From CBDUQP01 sp965369385 (GTDB lineage: Bacteria > Planctomycetota > Phycisphaerae > SM23-33): a DNA stretch of 35,675 bases. The stretch is from positions 1 to 35,675 of the forward strand of contig CBDUQP010000017.1 of the NCBI GenBank assembly GCA_965369385.1, read 5' to 3'. The stretch's first letter is position 1; the number at the start of each line of letters is the position of its first letter. Shown one piece after another: positions 8,400 to 18,070 of this stretch. The notes under the pieces are model-generated. The model did no database searches. It saw only the letters and a list, made by a program, of their open reading frames with translations, and had not been told where the DNA came from. The position numbers were made by a program, and so were the translations under genes.

Positions 8400-9749
8400 T
8401 CAGGCAAACAGCTTCTGCACTTTCTTGGCTGCCTCGTGCAAGGCAAAGACTATCACGTGATCGCCCTCATGAACCTGCGTGTCGCCGGTGGGCACAATTG
8501 CTCTGTCAGGCTTAACCACCATGCCAACAATCGCACCCCGCGGGAAGTTAACCTCCAGTAACGGGCGATCCAGAATCTTCGCACCGGGACGCGGAACAAA
8601 CTCCAACGCTTCGGCCGGCACGCCACGCATTCGGGCCATCGCCCTGATATCGCCCGGCCGAATGTATTTCAGAATCGAGTTCACAGTAATCTGACGAGCA
8701 CTGACGGCAGCATCTACTCCCAGACTCTCAATCAGCGGCCTATAGAAAGGTCGCTCTACGCGAGCAATCGTCCTGGGAACGCCGAGCCGCTTTGCGTAAA
8801 GACACCCGATCAGGTTTATCTCCTCATCGTCGGAAACCGCCACAAAGGCATCCATCTGGGCGAGCCCTTCTCGCTCCAGCAGGCTTATATCGTGCCCGCT
8901 GCTTTCGATAACCAGCGTGCGATGGAGTTCCTCGGCCGCCAAGCCAACCGTTGCACCCTCCGTACCGATGAGTTTCACGCGACAATCGCCCTGAAGCATA
9001 CCGGCAACACTCTTGCCCAAGTCATTGGCGCCAAAAACCATCACATTGGAAATGTCATCATGGGCAGTAGTGGCGCCTGCCATCCGGGCTACCCGTTTGA
9101 TGGTCTCTGGTTCGCCTATCACGAATATTTCGTCAGATGCCTTAATGCGGTCGCTGCCGATAGGCACAATGACCTTGCCATCGCCATGACGAATAATCAC
9201 CACGCGATACCGCAAATCCGCATGCAGGCCTGGAAGCTCAGCAAGCGTCAGCCCGTCAAAAGGGCTTCCGTCTGAGACTGTCATGCCCGCAGTGACGACC
9301 GTTCCGCCCGCAAGCGGAAGCACCTCGGTAGTACCCGGGTTACGCAACAATTGGACGATCTCGCAGGCGGCTTCCTCGTCGGGATTGATAACCTGCTCGA
9401 CACCAAGTTCGCTTAGCGGAATGGCCGGATCGGTCGCATTGAATGACGGATGACGCACACGAGCAATGCTGCGCATGCAGCCCATCTTGCGAGCTATCAG
9501 ACATGACAGAAGATTCACCTCGTCACGATCTGTCGCAGCCACGAAGATGTCCGCCTCGCCGACGCAGGCTTCCCGCAGGACCGGAGGCACAGCCCCCGAA
9601 CCGACTATCACATGGCAATCGACTTCGTCCTGCACCAATTCCGCACGGGCAGCGTTGACCTCCACCACGGTGACATCGTGATTTTCTTCGCTCAGGATGC
9701 CCGCCAACGCCTGGCCGACTCCGCCTCCGCCATTTATGACAATCTTCAT
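8400..9749 (-). CDS. trkA: Trk potassium uptake regulatory subunit TrkA
   Basis: This 449-residue protein is the cytosolic NAD-binding regulator of the TrkH K+ channel. It has the duplicated architecture of TrkA: a first Rossmann/RCK_N with GGGGVGQALA at about 7-16 and the acidic end of strand two (VVEVN), then an RCK_C domain, a second RCK_N (VMVFGANDLGKSVAG at about 237-251, AVSDDEEINLIGCLYAK) and a final RCK_C (VGMVVKPDRAIVPTGD, GDHVIVFAL). The length matches full two-module TrkA. It starts 4 bases after the trkH stop, and its ribosome binding site (GGTGAG) overlaps that stop, so the two are cotranslated. It ends convergently with the LacI-family gene, only 49 bases apart, and no obvious terminator hairpin is present between them. 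Confidence 0.95.
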   Translation of the reverse strand: MKIVINGGGGVGQALAGILSEENHDVTVVEVNAARAELVQDEVDCHVIVGSGAVPPVLREACVGEADIFVAATDRDEVNLLSCLIARKMGCMRSIARVRHPSFNATDPAIPLSELGVEQVINPDEEAACEIVQLLRNPGTTEVLPLAGGTVVTAGMTVSDGSPFDGLTLAELPGLHADLRYRVVIIRHGDGKVIVPIGSDRIKASDEIFVIGEPETIKRVARMAGATTAHDDISNVMVFGANDLGKSVAGMLQGDCRVKLIGTEGATVGLAAEELHRTLVIESSGHDISLLEREGLAQMDAFVAVSDDEEINLIGCLYAKRLGVPRTIARVERPFYRPLIESLGVDAAVSARQITVNSILKYIRPGDIRAMARMRGVPAEALEFVPRPGAKILDRPLLEVNFPRGAIVGMVVKPDRAIVPTGDTQVHEGDHVIVFALHEAAKKVQKLFA

Positions 9750-9753
9750 ATAC

Positions 9754-11289
9754 TCACCGACGATAGAACCATGGGGTGAACAGCAACACCACCGTAAACA
9801 CTTCCAGCCGCCCGATCAACATGCAAAACACCAATACAATCTTGCCCGCCGGCGGTACCCATGAGTAGGCACGCAAATCGCCGGGACCTACGTGGGCCAA
9901 GCCCGGGCCGATATTGTTAAGCGTGGCCGCCACCGATGTCACTGCTGTTATCATTTGGGTATCAGAAGAAACCGGATCGGGACTGTCTCCCTGAATCGCC
10001 TCCGGTGATGCCATCAAAACACCAGTCATCACCAGCGAGGCTACCAGGAAGACACCTATATACAGTATCGCAAACGCCTGCACCGACTGCACTACCCGGT
10101 CTTTCACCGGCATGGTGCCCAACCGCACAGGAATCACCGCTTGCGGATGCAGCAAACGACGCATCTCAACACCGGCATGCTTGATAAGCAAAAACACGCG
10201 GATACTCTTGATTCCGCCACCAGTGCTGCCTGCGCAACCGCCGAAGAACATCATGACCACCAAGCCGAGCCTTGCGAAAATCGGCCAGAGATCGTAGTTC
10301 CCGGTTGTGTAGCCAGTAGTCGTAGTTAGCGATACCACCTGGAATGCCGACTGACAAATCGCCGCATCGGGCTTCATGTTCATCACGCCATAGAGCATCG
10401 CCGCGATAATCGTAATCGCCAACGCCATCGCACTCACATAGAACATGAACTCCCTGTTCTGTATGTAAGCCTTCAGACGCCCCCGCAAGCCAGCATAATG
10501 CAATGCGAAATTCGCTCCGGCAAGCACCATGAACACGATTATCACCACGTCCACATAAGTGCTGGCGAAGAAACCCACACTGGCTGAGTGTGTGGAGAAT
10601 CCGCCGGTCGCCATCGTTCCGAAAGTATGACACATCGCGTCAAAGAGAGTTACCTTGGGATGAGCCCAAAGCAGCAAGCACTCGACCGCGCTCAAAAGAA
10701 CGTATATGCCCCAAAGCAACTTGGTAGTCTGGCGAACGCGGGGAACAAGCTTGTCCGCCGTCGGGCCGGGCACCTCCGCGCGGTATATCTGCATACCGCC
10801 CACGCCAAGCATAGGGAGCAGTGCCAAACTCAGCACGATTATTCCCATCCCGCCAAGCCAGTGAGTGTAGCTTCGCCAGAACAGCAGACTCTGCGGCATG
10901 GACTCGATATCGGTTGCGAGGTCACCGCCGTTTGATGTGAGGATGCTCGCACCCGTGGTCGTCAGGCCGCTCATCGTCTCGAAATAGCAGTCCAGGTAGT
11001 TGGGAATGTGCCCACCAATAAAGAACGGCAGCGCACCCGCACCTGCCAGAACCACCCAACCCAGTGCCGCCACGGCGAAGCCCTCGCGCGGCCCGGCGGC
11101 GACCCTGTGCCTGCGGAAAGCAAAAGCCACGCCGAAACCACCGCCAATGGTGATACCCATCGACCACAGCAGGGACGAAACGGCATTGTACTCGCCAAAA
11201 TACAGGCCCCAAGCCACTGACGGGAGCATGTTGACGCCAAACAGAACCGCCAACGCACCAACCAGGAACAGGACTAGCTTAATCTGCAC
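9754..11289 (-). CDS. trkH: Trk-type potassium transporter TrkH
   Basis: This is the membrane pore subunit for K+ uptake. The four pore-loop motifs are visible in order: GLTTTGASIL, FGTMATGGFS, TTTTGYTTGNYD and ATLNNIGPGL, each between hydrophobic helices, with the charged TrkH segment GGIKSIRVFLLIKHAGVE before the last repeats. The frame is open from GTG 11307, but I prefer GTG 11289. It places nine residues before VGALAVLF, the same as in E. coli TrkH. A TTGACT-17-TACAGT promoter also overlaps the upstream start, so the message would begin at about 11289. Neither start has a Shine-Dalgarno sequence. With trkA directly downstream it forms a two-gene operon. The protein is about 511 residues, within the family range. 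Confidence 0.93.
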   Translation of the reverse strand: MQIKLVLFLVGALAVLFGVNMLPSVAWGLYFGEYNAVSSLLWSMGITIGGGFGVAFAFRRHRVAAGPREGFAVAALGWVVLAGAGALPFFIGGHIPNYLDCYFETMSGLTTTGASILTSNGGDLATDIESMPQSLLFWRSYTHWLGGMGIIVLSLALLPMLGVGGMQIYRAEVPGPTADKLVPRVRQTTKLLWGIYVLLSAVECLLLWAHPKVTLFDAMCHTFGTMATGGFSTHSASVGFFASTYVDVVIIVFMVLAGANFALHYAGLRGRLKAYIQNREFMFYVSAMALAITIIAAMLYGVMNMKPDAAICQSAFQVVSLTTTTGYTTGNYDLWPIFARLGLVVMMFFGGCAGSTGGGIKSIRVFLLIKHAGVEMRRLLHPQAVIPVRLGTMPVKDRVVQSVQAFAILYIGVFLVASLVMTGVLMASPEAIQGDSPDPVSSDTQMITAVTSVAATLNNIGPGLAHVGPGDLRAYSWVPPAGKIVLVFCMLIGRLEVFTVVLLFTPWFYRR

Positions 11290-11295
11290 GCTGAA

Positions 11296-11324
11296 ACTGT
11301 ATGTCACACGGGAGCTATAGTCAA
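11296..11324 (-). promoter_or_regulatory. Promoter of trkHA (TTGACT-17-TACAGT), possible leaderless start
   Basis: Read on the minus strand, TTGACT (11324-11319) is separated by exactly 17 bases from TACAGT (11301-11296). Six bases then precede the GTG at 11289, placing the predicted transcription start at or next to the start codon. The remaining gap up to the kinase gene (11325-11392) contains only a short CCAC-AACT-GTGG hairpin (11366-11377) and no T-run. Confidence 0.5.
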
Positions 11325-11392
11325 CCGCACACTGCTAAGGCAATCAGCAAAAGAACTGGGGCAAACCACAACTGTGGAGTCCAAGGACAATC

Positions 11393-14300
11393 TCACGCGT
11401 TTTGATGATGTTCTGACATATATTGTTTCAGCATTTCAAGGAGTGCCGGTACCTGGGCTTCTAAGGCGGTGAATAATTCCTGGCACTGATCGGCATCACC
11501 TTCATTGGCGGCACGCTCGAGGTTTAGAGACGTTTCAAACACCGGTTTTGCCGACAAGTTGCCAGCGGAGCCTTTCAAACTATGAGCAACTTTACTGACC
11601 ATATCAAGATCGCCGGATTTTATGGAAACGTCGATTTTTTCAACCATCTCTTCAGCAAGGTCTATAAAGAACTCTGCTATTTCGCAAAATAACTCTATAT
11701 CTCCGCCTGTTCTATCCAACGCTGAAGCTATATCAAACGCAGGTTGAGAAGGTTCTAAACTCAATTCGTTATTATTCTTATCCCTAATGGTCTCGCCTTT
11801 TTCATCGGTTTCTACAGCCTTAAATGCCTCAGGTTTGGCCGGTTCGTTTGCCTCCAGCTCAGCTGCGGGAACTATTCTTACGATCTCCTCAGCTAGCAAC
11901 ATCGGATCCAAAGGTTTCATGACATATCCATCCATGCCAGATTCCAGACATCGTTCACGATCACCAGTCATGGCATGAGCAGTCAACGCAACTATGGGAA
12001 GATGCTGGCTGGCGGAGGAGGCTGTTTCGCGGTTACGAATTTCTCGCGTGGCTTGCAAGCCGTCCATCTTAGGCATCTGAATATCCATAAGAACCATGTC
12101 AAATTGATGATGCTCGCTCAATTCGACAGCTTCCAAACCATTGACTGCAAGGGTTACGTCATGGCCCATTTTCTCAAGCAGCCGAACGCAAAGTTTCTGA
12201 TTAACAGCATTGTCCTCAGCCAAAAGAATCTCAATCCGGTTCTGCCTGGGCATTTCCTTGCGTACCATAGGCGGGCCGGTCACCCGGGTTCTAGCGGAAG
12301 ATTCGCTGAGCACCGTCACAATGTTGTCCAAGAGGGTTGACTGCGTCACCGGCTTGCTTAAGTACGACGCAACGCCCAGTTCTTTGCATCGTCTTGCATC
12401 CTCGATTCGGCTGGCGGATGAAAGCATCATGATCGTGATATCTTTGAGCCTATCCTCGGCCCGGATGTTTTCGATAACCTGGAACCCATCCATCTCGGGC
12501 ATATTGACGTCCACAATAATCAGCCCGAACTTATTGCCCATCTTCTGGGCCTTTCTGAGCTTGGCGATAGCTAAGAACCCGTCCTCCACCGCGGTCGGGT
12601 TCATCCGCCAGTTAGTCAGCATAGCAGAAAGAATTCGCCGATTTGTCGCGTTGTCATCGACGACCAATACATTCATGTCGGTCAAGTTGACGCTCTTAGA
12701 AATGTCCGGCTTGTTTGTTTGATCCGCATGCAGACCCAGCTGAAGGGTCAGATAGAAAGTCGTGCCCTTGCCGACTTCGCTCTTAAGCCAAATCTGCCCC
12801 CCCATCATCTGCACCAGACGCGTTGTAATGGCCAGCCCCAAGCCAGTGCCGCCATATTTTCGCGTCGTCGAACCGTCAGCCTGCTCAAAGGCTTCGAAGA
12901 TGGTTTTTATTTTCTCGTCCGGAATTCCAATGCCAGTGTCCGTCACTGAAATCTGCAACGATATCTGGTCCCGCGTCATTGATGTCGATTCAATCTTCAG
13001 CAGGATTTCGCCCACATGCGTGAACTTCAAGGCGTTGCCAACAAGATTGATTATTATTTGGTGCAGCCTGACCGCATCACCAATAAGATGATCCGGCATA
13101 TCAGGCTGAATTTCGCACAAAAGTTCTACATTCTTGTCGTCCGCCCTTATGCCGAGAGGCTTGAGCGTTTCTCCCACACAGTCTCGTATCGAGAACGGCT
13201 CATTGCAGATCTCCAGCTTGCCAGCCTCGATTTTTGAGAAGTCCAAAATATCGTTAATAACTCTTAGCAGCGTGCCGCCTGAGCTTTTCACCATTTCCAT
13301 GTATTCGCACTGTTCCGGATTCAAACTCGTATCTAGCACGAGATCGGTCATGCCGATTATACCGTTTAAAGGCGTGCGAATCTCGTGACTCATGTTCGCC
13401 AGGAACTCACTCTTAGCCTTACTCGCAGCCTGAGCCTCATCAGCCAACTCATTCGCTCTGGCGGTGGCGACTCTAAGTTGGTCATTAAAAGCCTCCGCTT
13501 TTTGCTTGGCGAGTTTGATATTCTCCACAGACTGCTTCTGATCTGTTATATCCCGAAAATACCAAACTCTTCCATAGCTCAGACCATCCGATCCGAAAAT
13601 AGGGGAGGAATACCTATCAAAGAGCTTACCGTCCTTAAACTCTATTTCGTCCCTGCTCTGATGATCTTTGTGTTGATACAAATAGGTTACTTTATCCAAA
13701 AACTTATCTGGATATTTCAGCTGTGCCAAAACATATTGTATTTGCTTCTCATCATTCCCTTCAACTAGTAGCTCTTCAGGTATATTCCACATCTTCACAA
13801 ACTGGTTGTTGGTCAAAATAGTCTTTGCTTCATTGTCCACAACCAGGATTCCGTCGAGAGACGCTTCCGACTGGGCCTCCAGGAGCATGGTCTTGAACAG
13901 CAACTGACTTTCGGTGAGCTTTCGCTCGGTAATGTCAACGCTGGCTCCCCGGTAGCCCAGAAGATTGCCATGCTCATCTGTGATTGCGACACCACTTGTT
14001 GACAGCCAGACTTCCCGACCGTCTTTGTGTTCTTCCAAGCTTACAAAATCTTTAATGCGTTCCTGCTTGGCGAAGCTTTGCAAAGCCTTGACTTTCAATT
14101 CCTCTCGCTCTGCCTCGTTGAAGAAGTCATAAAAATAGTGTTTCCCAATAACCTCACTAGGTTTGTAGCCTAAAATTGTCTCCACTAGAGGGCTGGAGTA
14201 AGTATATAGGCCGTTAATATCCACTTCCCATACCCACTCTTCAGCGTTTTCCACAATATCAGTAAAACGCGTTTGTTCCTCCTCCAACGCCGTTATGGAA

Positions 14301-15592
14301 ACAGTCGTATTCTGCAAATTTTCCATCATATCCTGAAAGGCCTTGGCCAACACGCCAACTTCATCTTGCGATTTGACGGGAAAACTTACGGAGTAATCAC
14401 CTTTCCCGAAATTTTCAACAGCTGTTTTAAGCTTCCGAATCGGCCGAACGAATCTCATACTAAGTATAGCTGACGCAGGAATTGCGATCATCGCGATCAA
14501 ACAAGCTACGGAAATTTGCCACACCGTATTTTTGTTTCCCTCCGCAGCCAGCAGGGAATCTAACTTTCGCGCCTCCGCTGTCACTATTTTTTCCGGAATA
14601 GTAACGACCAGAGTCCATGGTTTTTGAATAGCTGTCGATTTTATGGGCACATGTGCAACGAAAACTGATTCCTTATCCGTTTCTTTCTTGTTGACAGCAG
14701 TCTGCTCCATCCCAATATGCTTGTCTTCATAATACGGCAAGACTTCATGTATATCTTTGCCGACCATATCAGGGGCTTTGCTGGAGGCGATGAGACTTCC
14801 CACGTGATTGAAAACCTCAATTTCAACCTGGCCACCGAATAAATTGTCGTTCTGTTCAATCAGTCTCTGAATGAAACTCAATTCCAACTCGACGCCAACG
14901 ACACCGTAGAAGTGATCCCCATCAAGAATCGGCACAACGAAAGAACTACACCAGACAGCATTACCGTGAACATCTCGTTTATACGGCCCAATCAAGGCTT
15001 CTTTTTTGGAGTCCTTGGGTTTAAGGTAATATTCGCCTCGCCGCAGGCCATACGAGGTCAAGGTCTTATCCTCATAATTTTCAAGCGGCGAAACAATTAT
15101 CTGACCCTGTCCATCACGGCTCCACCTCGCCACAAATCGTCCTTTATCATCATAACCCAAATCCCTATCGCCGGCATAAATACTGTCCATCAGGTCTACC
15201 GCATTAGGCTCCCAACACGTATAGACGGAAAGGAAAGATGGTTTTTCTTCCAGCACTGATCTGAGAATGGCACTCAACTGCTCGCGGGTGGCTTCGAGCA
15301 AAACATCCCCGCTATCGGTTTTGCGTTTGGTCCCGCTAAACACATTGCCAAGTGCCCGCGCAGTGTCAGAAGCTTCATTCAAGGATGCTTGAATCAGAAT
15401 AGCCTTAGCTTCTCCATGTGAAACTAGAGTCTCTTTGGCACCTGCATTGGTTAAATCAGTTACTCGCGCATTAACCAGCCGCTGCGTATTTGATGTAGAA
15501 ACAATGCTGAAAACGACCAGCGCCGCAACTGTGGCTGCCAGACACAATGCGGTCACTAAAATCACTTTAGTTTGAATGGATTTCAGTATCAC
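11393..15592 (-). CDS. Hybrid sensor histidine kinase: dCache-HAMP-PAS-PAS-HisKA-HATPase-REC-REC-HPt
   Basis: A 1399-residue membrane phosphorelay protein. A first membrane helix (about 8-32) is followed by a long extracytoplasmic domain of the double-Cache type (about 40-350; VYTCWEPN, WCSSFVVPIL). A second helix (about 357-380) leads into HAMP (381-430). Two PAS domains follow (about 440-555 and 570-690). HisKA has the phosphoacceptor H736 in NMSHEIRTPLNG. The ATPase has an N box with VGNALKFT (851-858), DTGIGIP and GGTGLGLAI. Receiver one has D1028 (IIVDVNMPEMDG), receiver two has D1170 (VLMDIQMPKMDG), and the C-terminal HPt has H1337 (AHSLKGSAGNL). All key residues are present, so the relay looks active; the final regulator is not in the window. 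GTG start at 15592 with GAGG upstream. It lies 45 bases downstream of a solute-binding protein gene, suggesting a common transcript. Confidence 0.93.
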   Translation of the reverse strand: MILKSIQTKVILVTALCLAATVAALVVFSIVSTSNTQRLVNARVTDLTNAGAKETLVSHGEAKAILIQASLNEASDTARALGNVFSGTKRKTDSGDVLLEATREQLSAILRSVLEEKPSFLSVYTCWEPNAVDLMDSIYAGDRDLGYDDKGRFVARWSRDGQGQIIVSPLENYEDKTLTSYGLRRGEYYLKPKDSKKEALIGPYKRDVHGNAVWCSSFVVPILDGDHFYGVVGVELELSFIQRLIEQNDNLFGGQVEIEVFNHVGSLIASSKAPDMVGKDIHEVLPYYEDKHIGMEQTAVNKKETDKESVFVAHVPIKSTAIQKPWTLVVTIPEKIVTAEARKLDSLLAAEGNKNTVWQISVACLIAMIAIPASAILSMRFVRPIRKLKTAVENFGKGDYSVSFPVKSQDEVGVLAKAFQDMMENLQNTTVSITALEEEQTRFTDIVENAEEWVWEVDINGLYTYSSPLVETILGYKPSEVIGKHYFYDFFNEAEREELKVKALQSFAKQERIKDFVSLEEHKDGREVWLSTSGVAITDEHGNLLGYRGASVDITERKLTESQLLFKTMLLEAQSEASLDGILVVDNEAKTILTNNQFVKMWNIPEELLVEGNDEKQIQYVLAQLKYPDKFLDKVTYLYQHKDHQSRDEIEFKDGKLFDRYSSPIFGSDGLSYGRVWYFRDITDQKQSVENIKLAKQKAEAFNDQLRVATARANELADEAQAASKAKSEFLANMSHEIRTPLNGIIGMTDLVLDTSLNPEQCEYMEMVKSSGGTLLRVINDILDFSKIEAGKLEICNEPFSIRDCVGETLKPLGIRADDKNVELLCEIQPDMPDHLIGDAVRLHQIIINLVGNALKFTHVGEILLKIESTSMTRDQISLQISVTDTGIGIPDEKIKTIFEAFEQADGSTTRKYGGTGLGLAITTRLVQMMGGQIWLKSEVGKGTTFYLTLQLGLHADQTNKPDISKSVNLTDMNVLVVDDNATNRRILSAMLTNWRMNPTAVEDGFLAIAKLRKAQKMGNKFGLIIVDVNMPEMDGFQVIENIRAEDRLKDITIMMLSSASRIEDARRCKELGVASYLSKPVTQSTLLDNIVTVLSESSARTRVTGPPMVRKEMPRQNRIEILLAEDNAVNQKLCVRLLEKMGHDVTLAVNGLEAVELSEHHQFDMVLMDIQMPKMDGLQATREIRNRETASSASQHLPIVALTAHAMTGDRERCLESGMDGYVMKPLDPMLLAEEIVRIVPAAELEANEPAKPEAFKAVETDEKGETIRDKNNNELSLEPSQPAFDIASALDRTGGDIELFCEIAEFFIDLAEEMVEKIDVSIKSGDLDMVSKVAHSLKGSAGNLSAKPVFETSLNLERAANEGDADQCQELFTALEAQVPALLEMLKQYMSEHHQNA

Positions 15593-15637
15593 TCTAGTTT
15601 CCTCACCACCGCAAATCTAAAACACTTATAGCCTCGC

Positions 15638-17215
15638 TTATTTTCTACTTTGTTCTTTTGGCTTGGCATTTTGCGCCAAGATATTTCCATGAGCTTCGGC
15701 TGCGAGTGTCACATTAGGTGTGGTCGCGAAAATGAGTTCCTGATTATACAGGACTATCGGGGCATAATCTGCCATAGCCATAGCCATGGCTTTCTTCAGT
15801 CCTCTTTCACGAGCCGCTGGATCCATCAGCTTCACAGCCTGCTCGATCACCTCGTCCAGCTCAGGATTTGCATAAATCCCATTAGCGGTGCCATAGAATT
15901 TCCCATCAAATGAATGCGATATGCTCGTCAGAGGCTGCCCCGGGTCACCCAAACTCGTACTCCAACCAAACATCATGAAGCTGAAGGCGTTGTTAGGACC
16001 CTTTACCCGTTTGAAAAACTCTGACCGTGGAATAGTCACAGCCTTGGTATCTATTCCAACATCTGTAAGCATCTCGGCAAGCATTTTCAACAACTCAACA
16101 TCATTGACGTACCGCCCACTGGGGCCATGAATAATAAGACTGAATCCCTCGGGGTACCCCGCCTCTGCAAGCAGTTTTTTTGCCCCTTTGGGATCGTAGG
16201 CTTCAACCTCAAGATCATCGTTATAGCCATAGCGTCCTTTTGCGTTAAACTGGCTGGAAGGGTGTCCATATCCCGACATCAACTCGTTGACAATTTTCTT
16301 ACGGTCTATGGCCTTTGAGATAGCCTTGCGAACCCGCAGATCACGCAATGGATTCTTCGGCAGCGGGTTGCCTTTCTTATCGGTAACATAATTAGGCTTA
16401 TCCCTTATCGTGTCACATTGCATGAACATGGTTCTGTCCGATGGACATTTCACAACAGTAAAACCAGCTTCTTTTAAGCTGGCAGCTTGGGAAGGATCGA
16501 CATAGTCAATAATATCGACCTTGCCTTCCTTAAGAGCAGCTATTCGTTTGGCACTATCTGTTTCAAACACAAAAGTTACATTTTCATAAGCCGGTTTGTC
16601 TCTCCAGTAGTCTTCATTACGTTCTAGCTTATAGTATTTACCATGTACAATTTTGCAGAACTTATAGGGTCCTGTACCAACCATAGCCTTGCCACTCCCG
16701 AAATCGGAAGTTGGCGATTCTTCAAATTTATGCGATATTATCGCCACTCGTGTGAACTTTTGGAGCAATGTTGGATCCGGCGCTTTTGTGAAAATTATCA
16801 GCCTATGAGGCCCAAGAATCTTCATACGACCGATGCTTGAAACCAACCCCTTATAAGATATTCCACCAAAGGTGTTGTTCGTGATCCTGTTAATGCTGGC
16901 TACCACATCCTCAGCTGTAAAGACCGAACCATCATGAAACTTTGCTCCCTTACGAAGGGTAAATTCCCACGTGGTTCGATTCAGCCTTTTCCACGAAGTT
17001 GCTAACTCAGGTATAATTTTGAGATTTCCATCGAGATCTACCAGCCGATTAAACACATGCGCCGCATAACCCGTGTGTGACGTCATATAGGTGTTGTGCG
17101 GATCGATCTGCGGGATATTTGCAGAACCGATAACCAGCTCGGACGACTCGGCCCCATAGACGCAAGTTGCGGCAAAAATAACCATCAGCACTATACTTGC
17201 AAGTTGTTTCAACAT
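15638..17215 (-). CDS. Extracellular solute-binding protein, family 5 (peptide/oligosaccharide type)
   Basis: About 525 residues. The signal peptide (KQLASIVLMVIFAATCVYGA) is followed by the family-5 fold of dipeptide/oligopeptide/nickel binding proteins: PQIDPHNTY, NRLVDLDGNLKIIPELATSW, TWEFTLRKGAKFHDGSVFTAEDV-type core, VGTGPYKF, RKAISKAIDRKKIV and AKKLLAEAGYPEGF. ATG 17215 is chosen because GAGGAG lies 7 bases before it; the longer frame from 17242 would overlap that site. No permease or ATPase genes of an ABC importer are in the window. Instead the gene is followed, 45 bases on, by a kinase with a periplasmic Cache domain, so a role in delivering a ligand to the sensor is possible. Substrate unknown; oligosaccharide binding is as likely as peptide binding in this family. 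Confidence 0.88.
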   Translation of the reverse strand: MLKQLASIVLMVIFAATCVYGAESSELVIGSANIPQIDPHNTYMTSHTGYAAHVFNRLVDLDGNLKIIPELATSWKRLNRTTWEFTLRKGAKFHDGSVFTAEDVVASINRITNNTFGGISYKGLVSSIGRMKILGPHRLIIFTKAPDPTLLQKFTRVAIISHKFEESPTSDFGSGKAMVGTGPYKFCKIVHGKYYKLERNEDYWRDKPAYENVTFVFETDSAKRIAALKEGKVDIIDYVDPSQAASLKEAGFTVVKCPSDRTMFMQCDTIRDKPNYVTDKKGNPLPKNPLRDLRVRKAISKAIDRKKIVNELMSGYGHPSSQFNAKGRYGYNDDLEVEAYDPKGAKKLLAEAGYPEGFSLIIHGPSGRYVNDVELLKMLAEMLTDVGIDTKAVTIPRSEFFKRVKGPNNAFSFMMFGWSTSLGDPGQPLTSISHSFDGKFYGTANGIYANPELDEVIEQAVKLMDPAARERGLKKAMAMAMADYAPIVLYNQELIFATTPNVTLAAEAHGNILAQNAKPKEQSRK

Positions 17216-17256
17216 GTTTGTTCTCCTCATCAGAGATAACATCTACCAGCCCCGAT

Positions 17257-17278
17257 CTTCCGAAACGGGGTTCGGAAG
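17257..17278 (-). promoter_or_regulatory. Perfect stem-loop upstream of the solute-binding protein gene
   Basis: CTTCCGAA (17257-17264) and TTCGGAAG (17271-17278) form an 8-base perfect stem with a 6-base loop, 42 bases upstream of the ATG at 17215. No T-run follows on the minus strand, so it is not a terminator. It may be an operator or a 5' untranslated RNA structure. Confidence 0.4.
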
Positions 17279-17660
17279 AATCCCTTGTAATTACTGACGA
17301 AAACACCAACGTAAATGCTACGGTATATTGCTGTTACGTGAAATCCATGTAGAACAGTAAGTTACAACCATGGCGGAATACAGGAAACGCCTCAAGGAAT
17401 AGAGCCATGTTTTCGTCACATGACCTAAACGCCGGAAGCGCAGCTGTAGAGCCCCTATAGTGATACGAGGCCTAATCAGAATGAATTCTGAGCCTACCAC
17501 AAAACTATATCGGTCGTAGATGCCCCCGTGATCAACTGAAACAACGTTTTGTTTTATATATTGTTTGTGGAGAATTGGGCTTATTCCTGGTTTACTCCCC
17601 AAAATCTGATCCAAAATGTTATGAGAATTCCGAGTAGGCTGTTTATTGGAAGAGACGGCA
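17279..17660. other. Intergenic stretch upstream of the binding protein/kinase operon
   Basis: No convincing gene. A 16-base palindrome, TCAGAAT-GA-ATTCTGA (17476-17491), lies about 260 bases upstream of the solute-binding protein start and could be an operator. Composition is more AT-rich than the neighbours around 17540-17640. A 122-codon minus-strand frame here has no recognisable features and unlikely composition. Confidence 0.4.
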
Positions 17661-17661
17661 T

Positions 17662-17900
17662 GGCGGCATAAAGGTCGGGAGGCCAACGGCTAGCGACGTT
17701 GGAAGAGGAGAACTCGCGTCTCAATAAGATGGTGGCCGATCTGTTGCTGGACCTTCAGATTGTTCGCGAGGCGTTGGATGTTGCAAAAAAACTCTGAGCC
17801 CGGCGCGGCGGCTGGAGATTGGTTCGCAGGTCTCCCAGCGGCTGGATTGTTCGCTATGTCGAGCCTGCAAGGCGACTCGCACGGAGCGTTGGGCTACCTT
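17662..17900 (+). mobile_element. IS3-family transposase remnant (OrfA C-terminus and start of OrfB)
   Basis: From 17687 one frame reads RLATLEEENSRLNKMVADLL and continues LDLQIVREALDVAKKL to a TGA at 17795. This is the leucine-zipper C-terminus of an IS3-family OrfA. Just upstream a different frame reads WRHKGREA, the preceding OrfA segment, so a frameshift is present. At 17782-17789 a run of A followed by C (A AAA AAC) marks the usual -1 frameshift site. In the -1 frame it continues TLSPARRLEIGSQVSQRLDC with RACKATRT, the start of OrfB, before similarity is lost. No DDE core, no full-length frames and no terminal inverted repeats were found. The element is dead and marks an old insertion. 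The sequence from 17900 to 18070 has no recognisable gene. Confidence 0.7.
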
Positions 17901-18070
17901 CCCCAGCCGACTACGCAGCCGTCTGCCAGGCCGCTCCGGTACATCACGGATACTCGATTCAGCACACGCCGGAAGACATAGCCCGCGTTCTAACCGTAAT
18001 GGACTAAACCCTCGCAGAACTCAAGGGCAAGCTATGAGCAGCGGCATCGCTCCGGGAATGACAACTGCCC

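Noticed and set aside
17318..17686. 122-codon minus-strand frame upstream of the solute-binding protein
   Set aside because: No family resemblance, no ribosome binding site and unusual composition; treated as non-coding.
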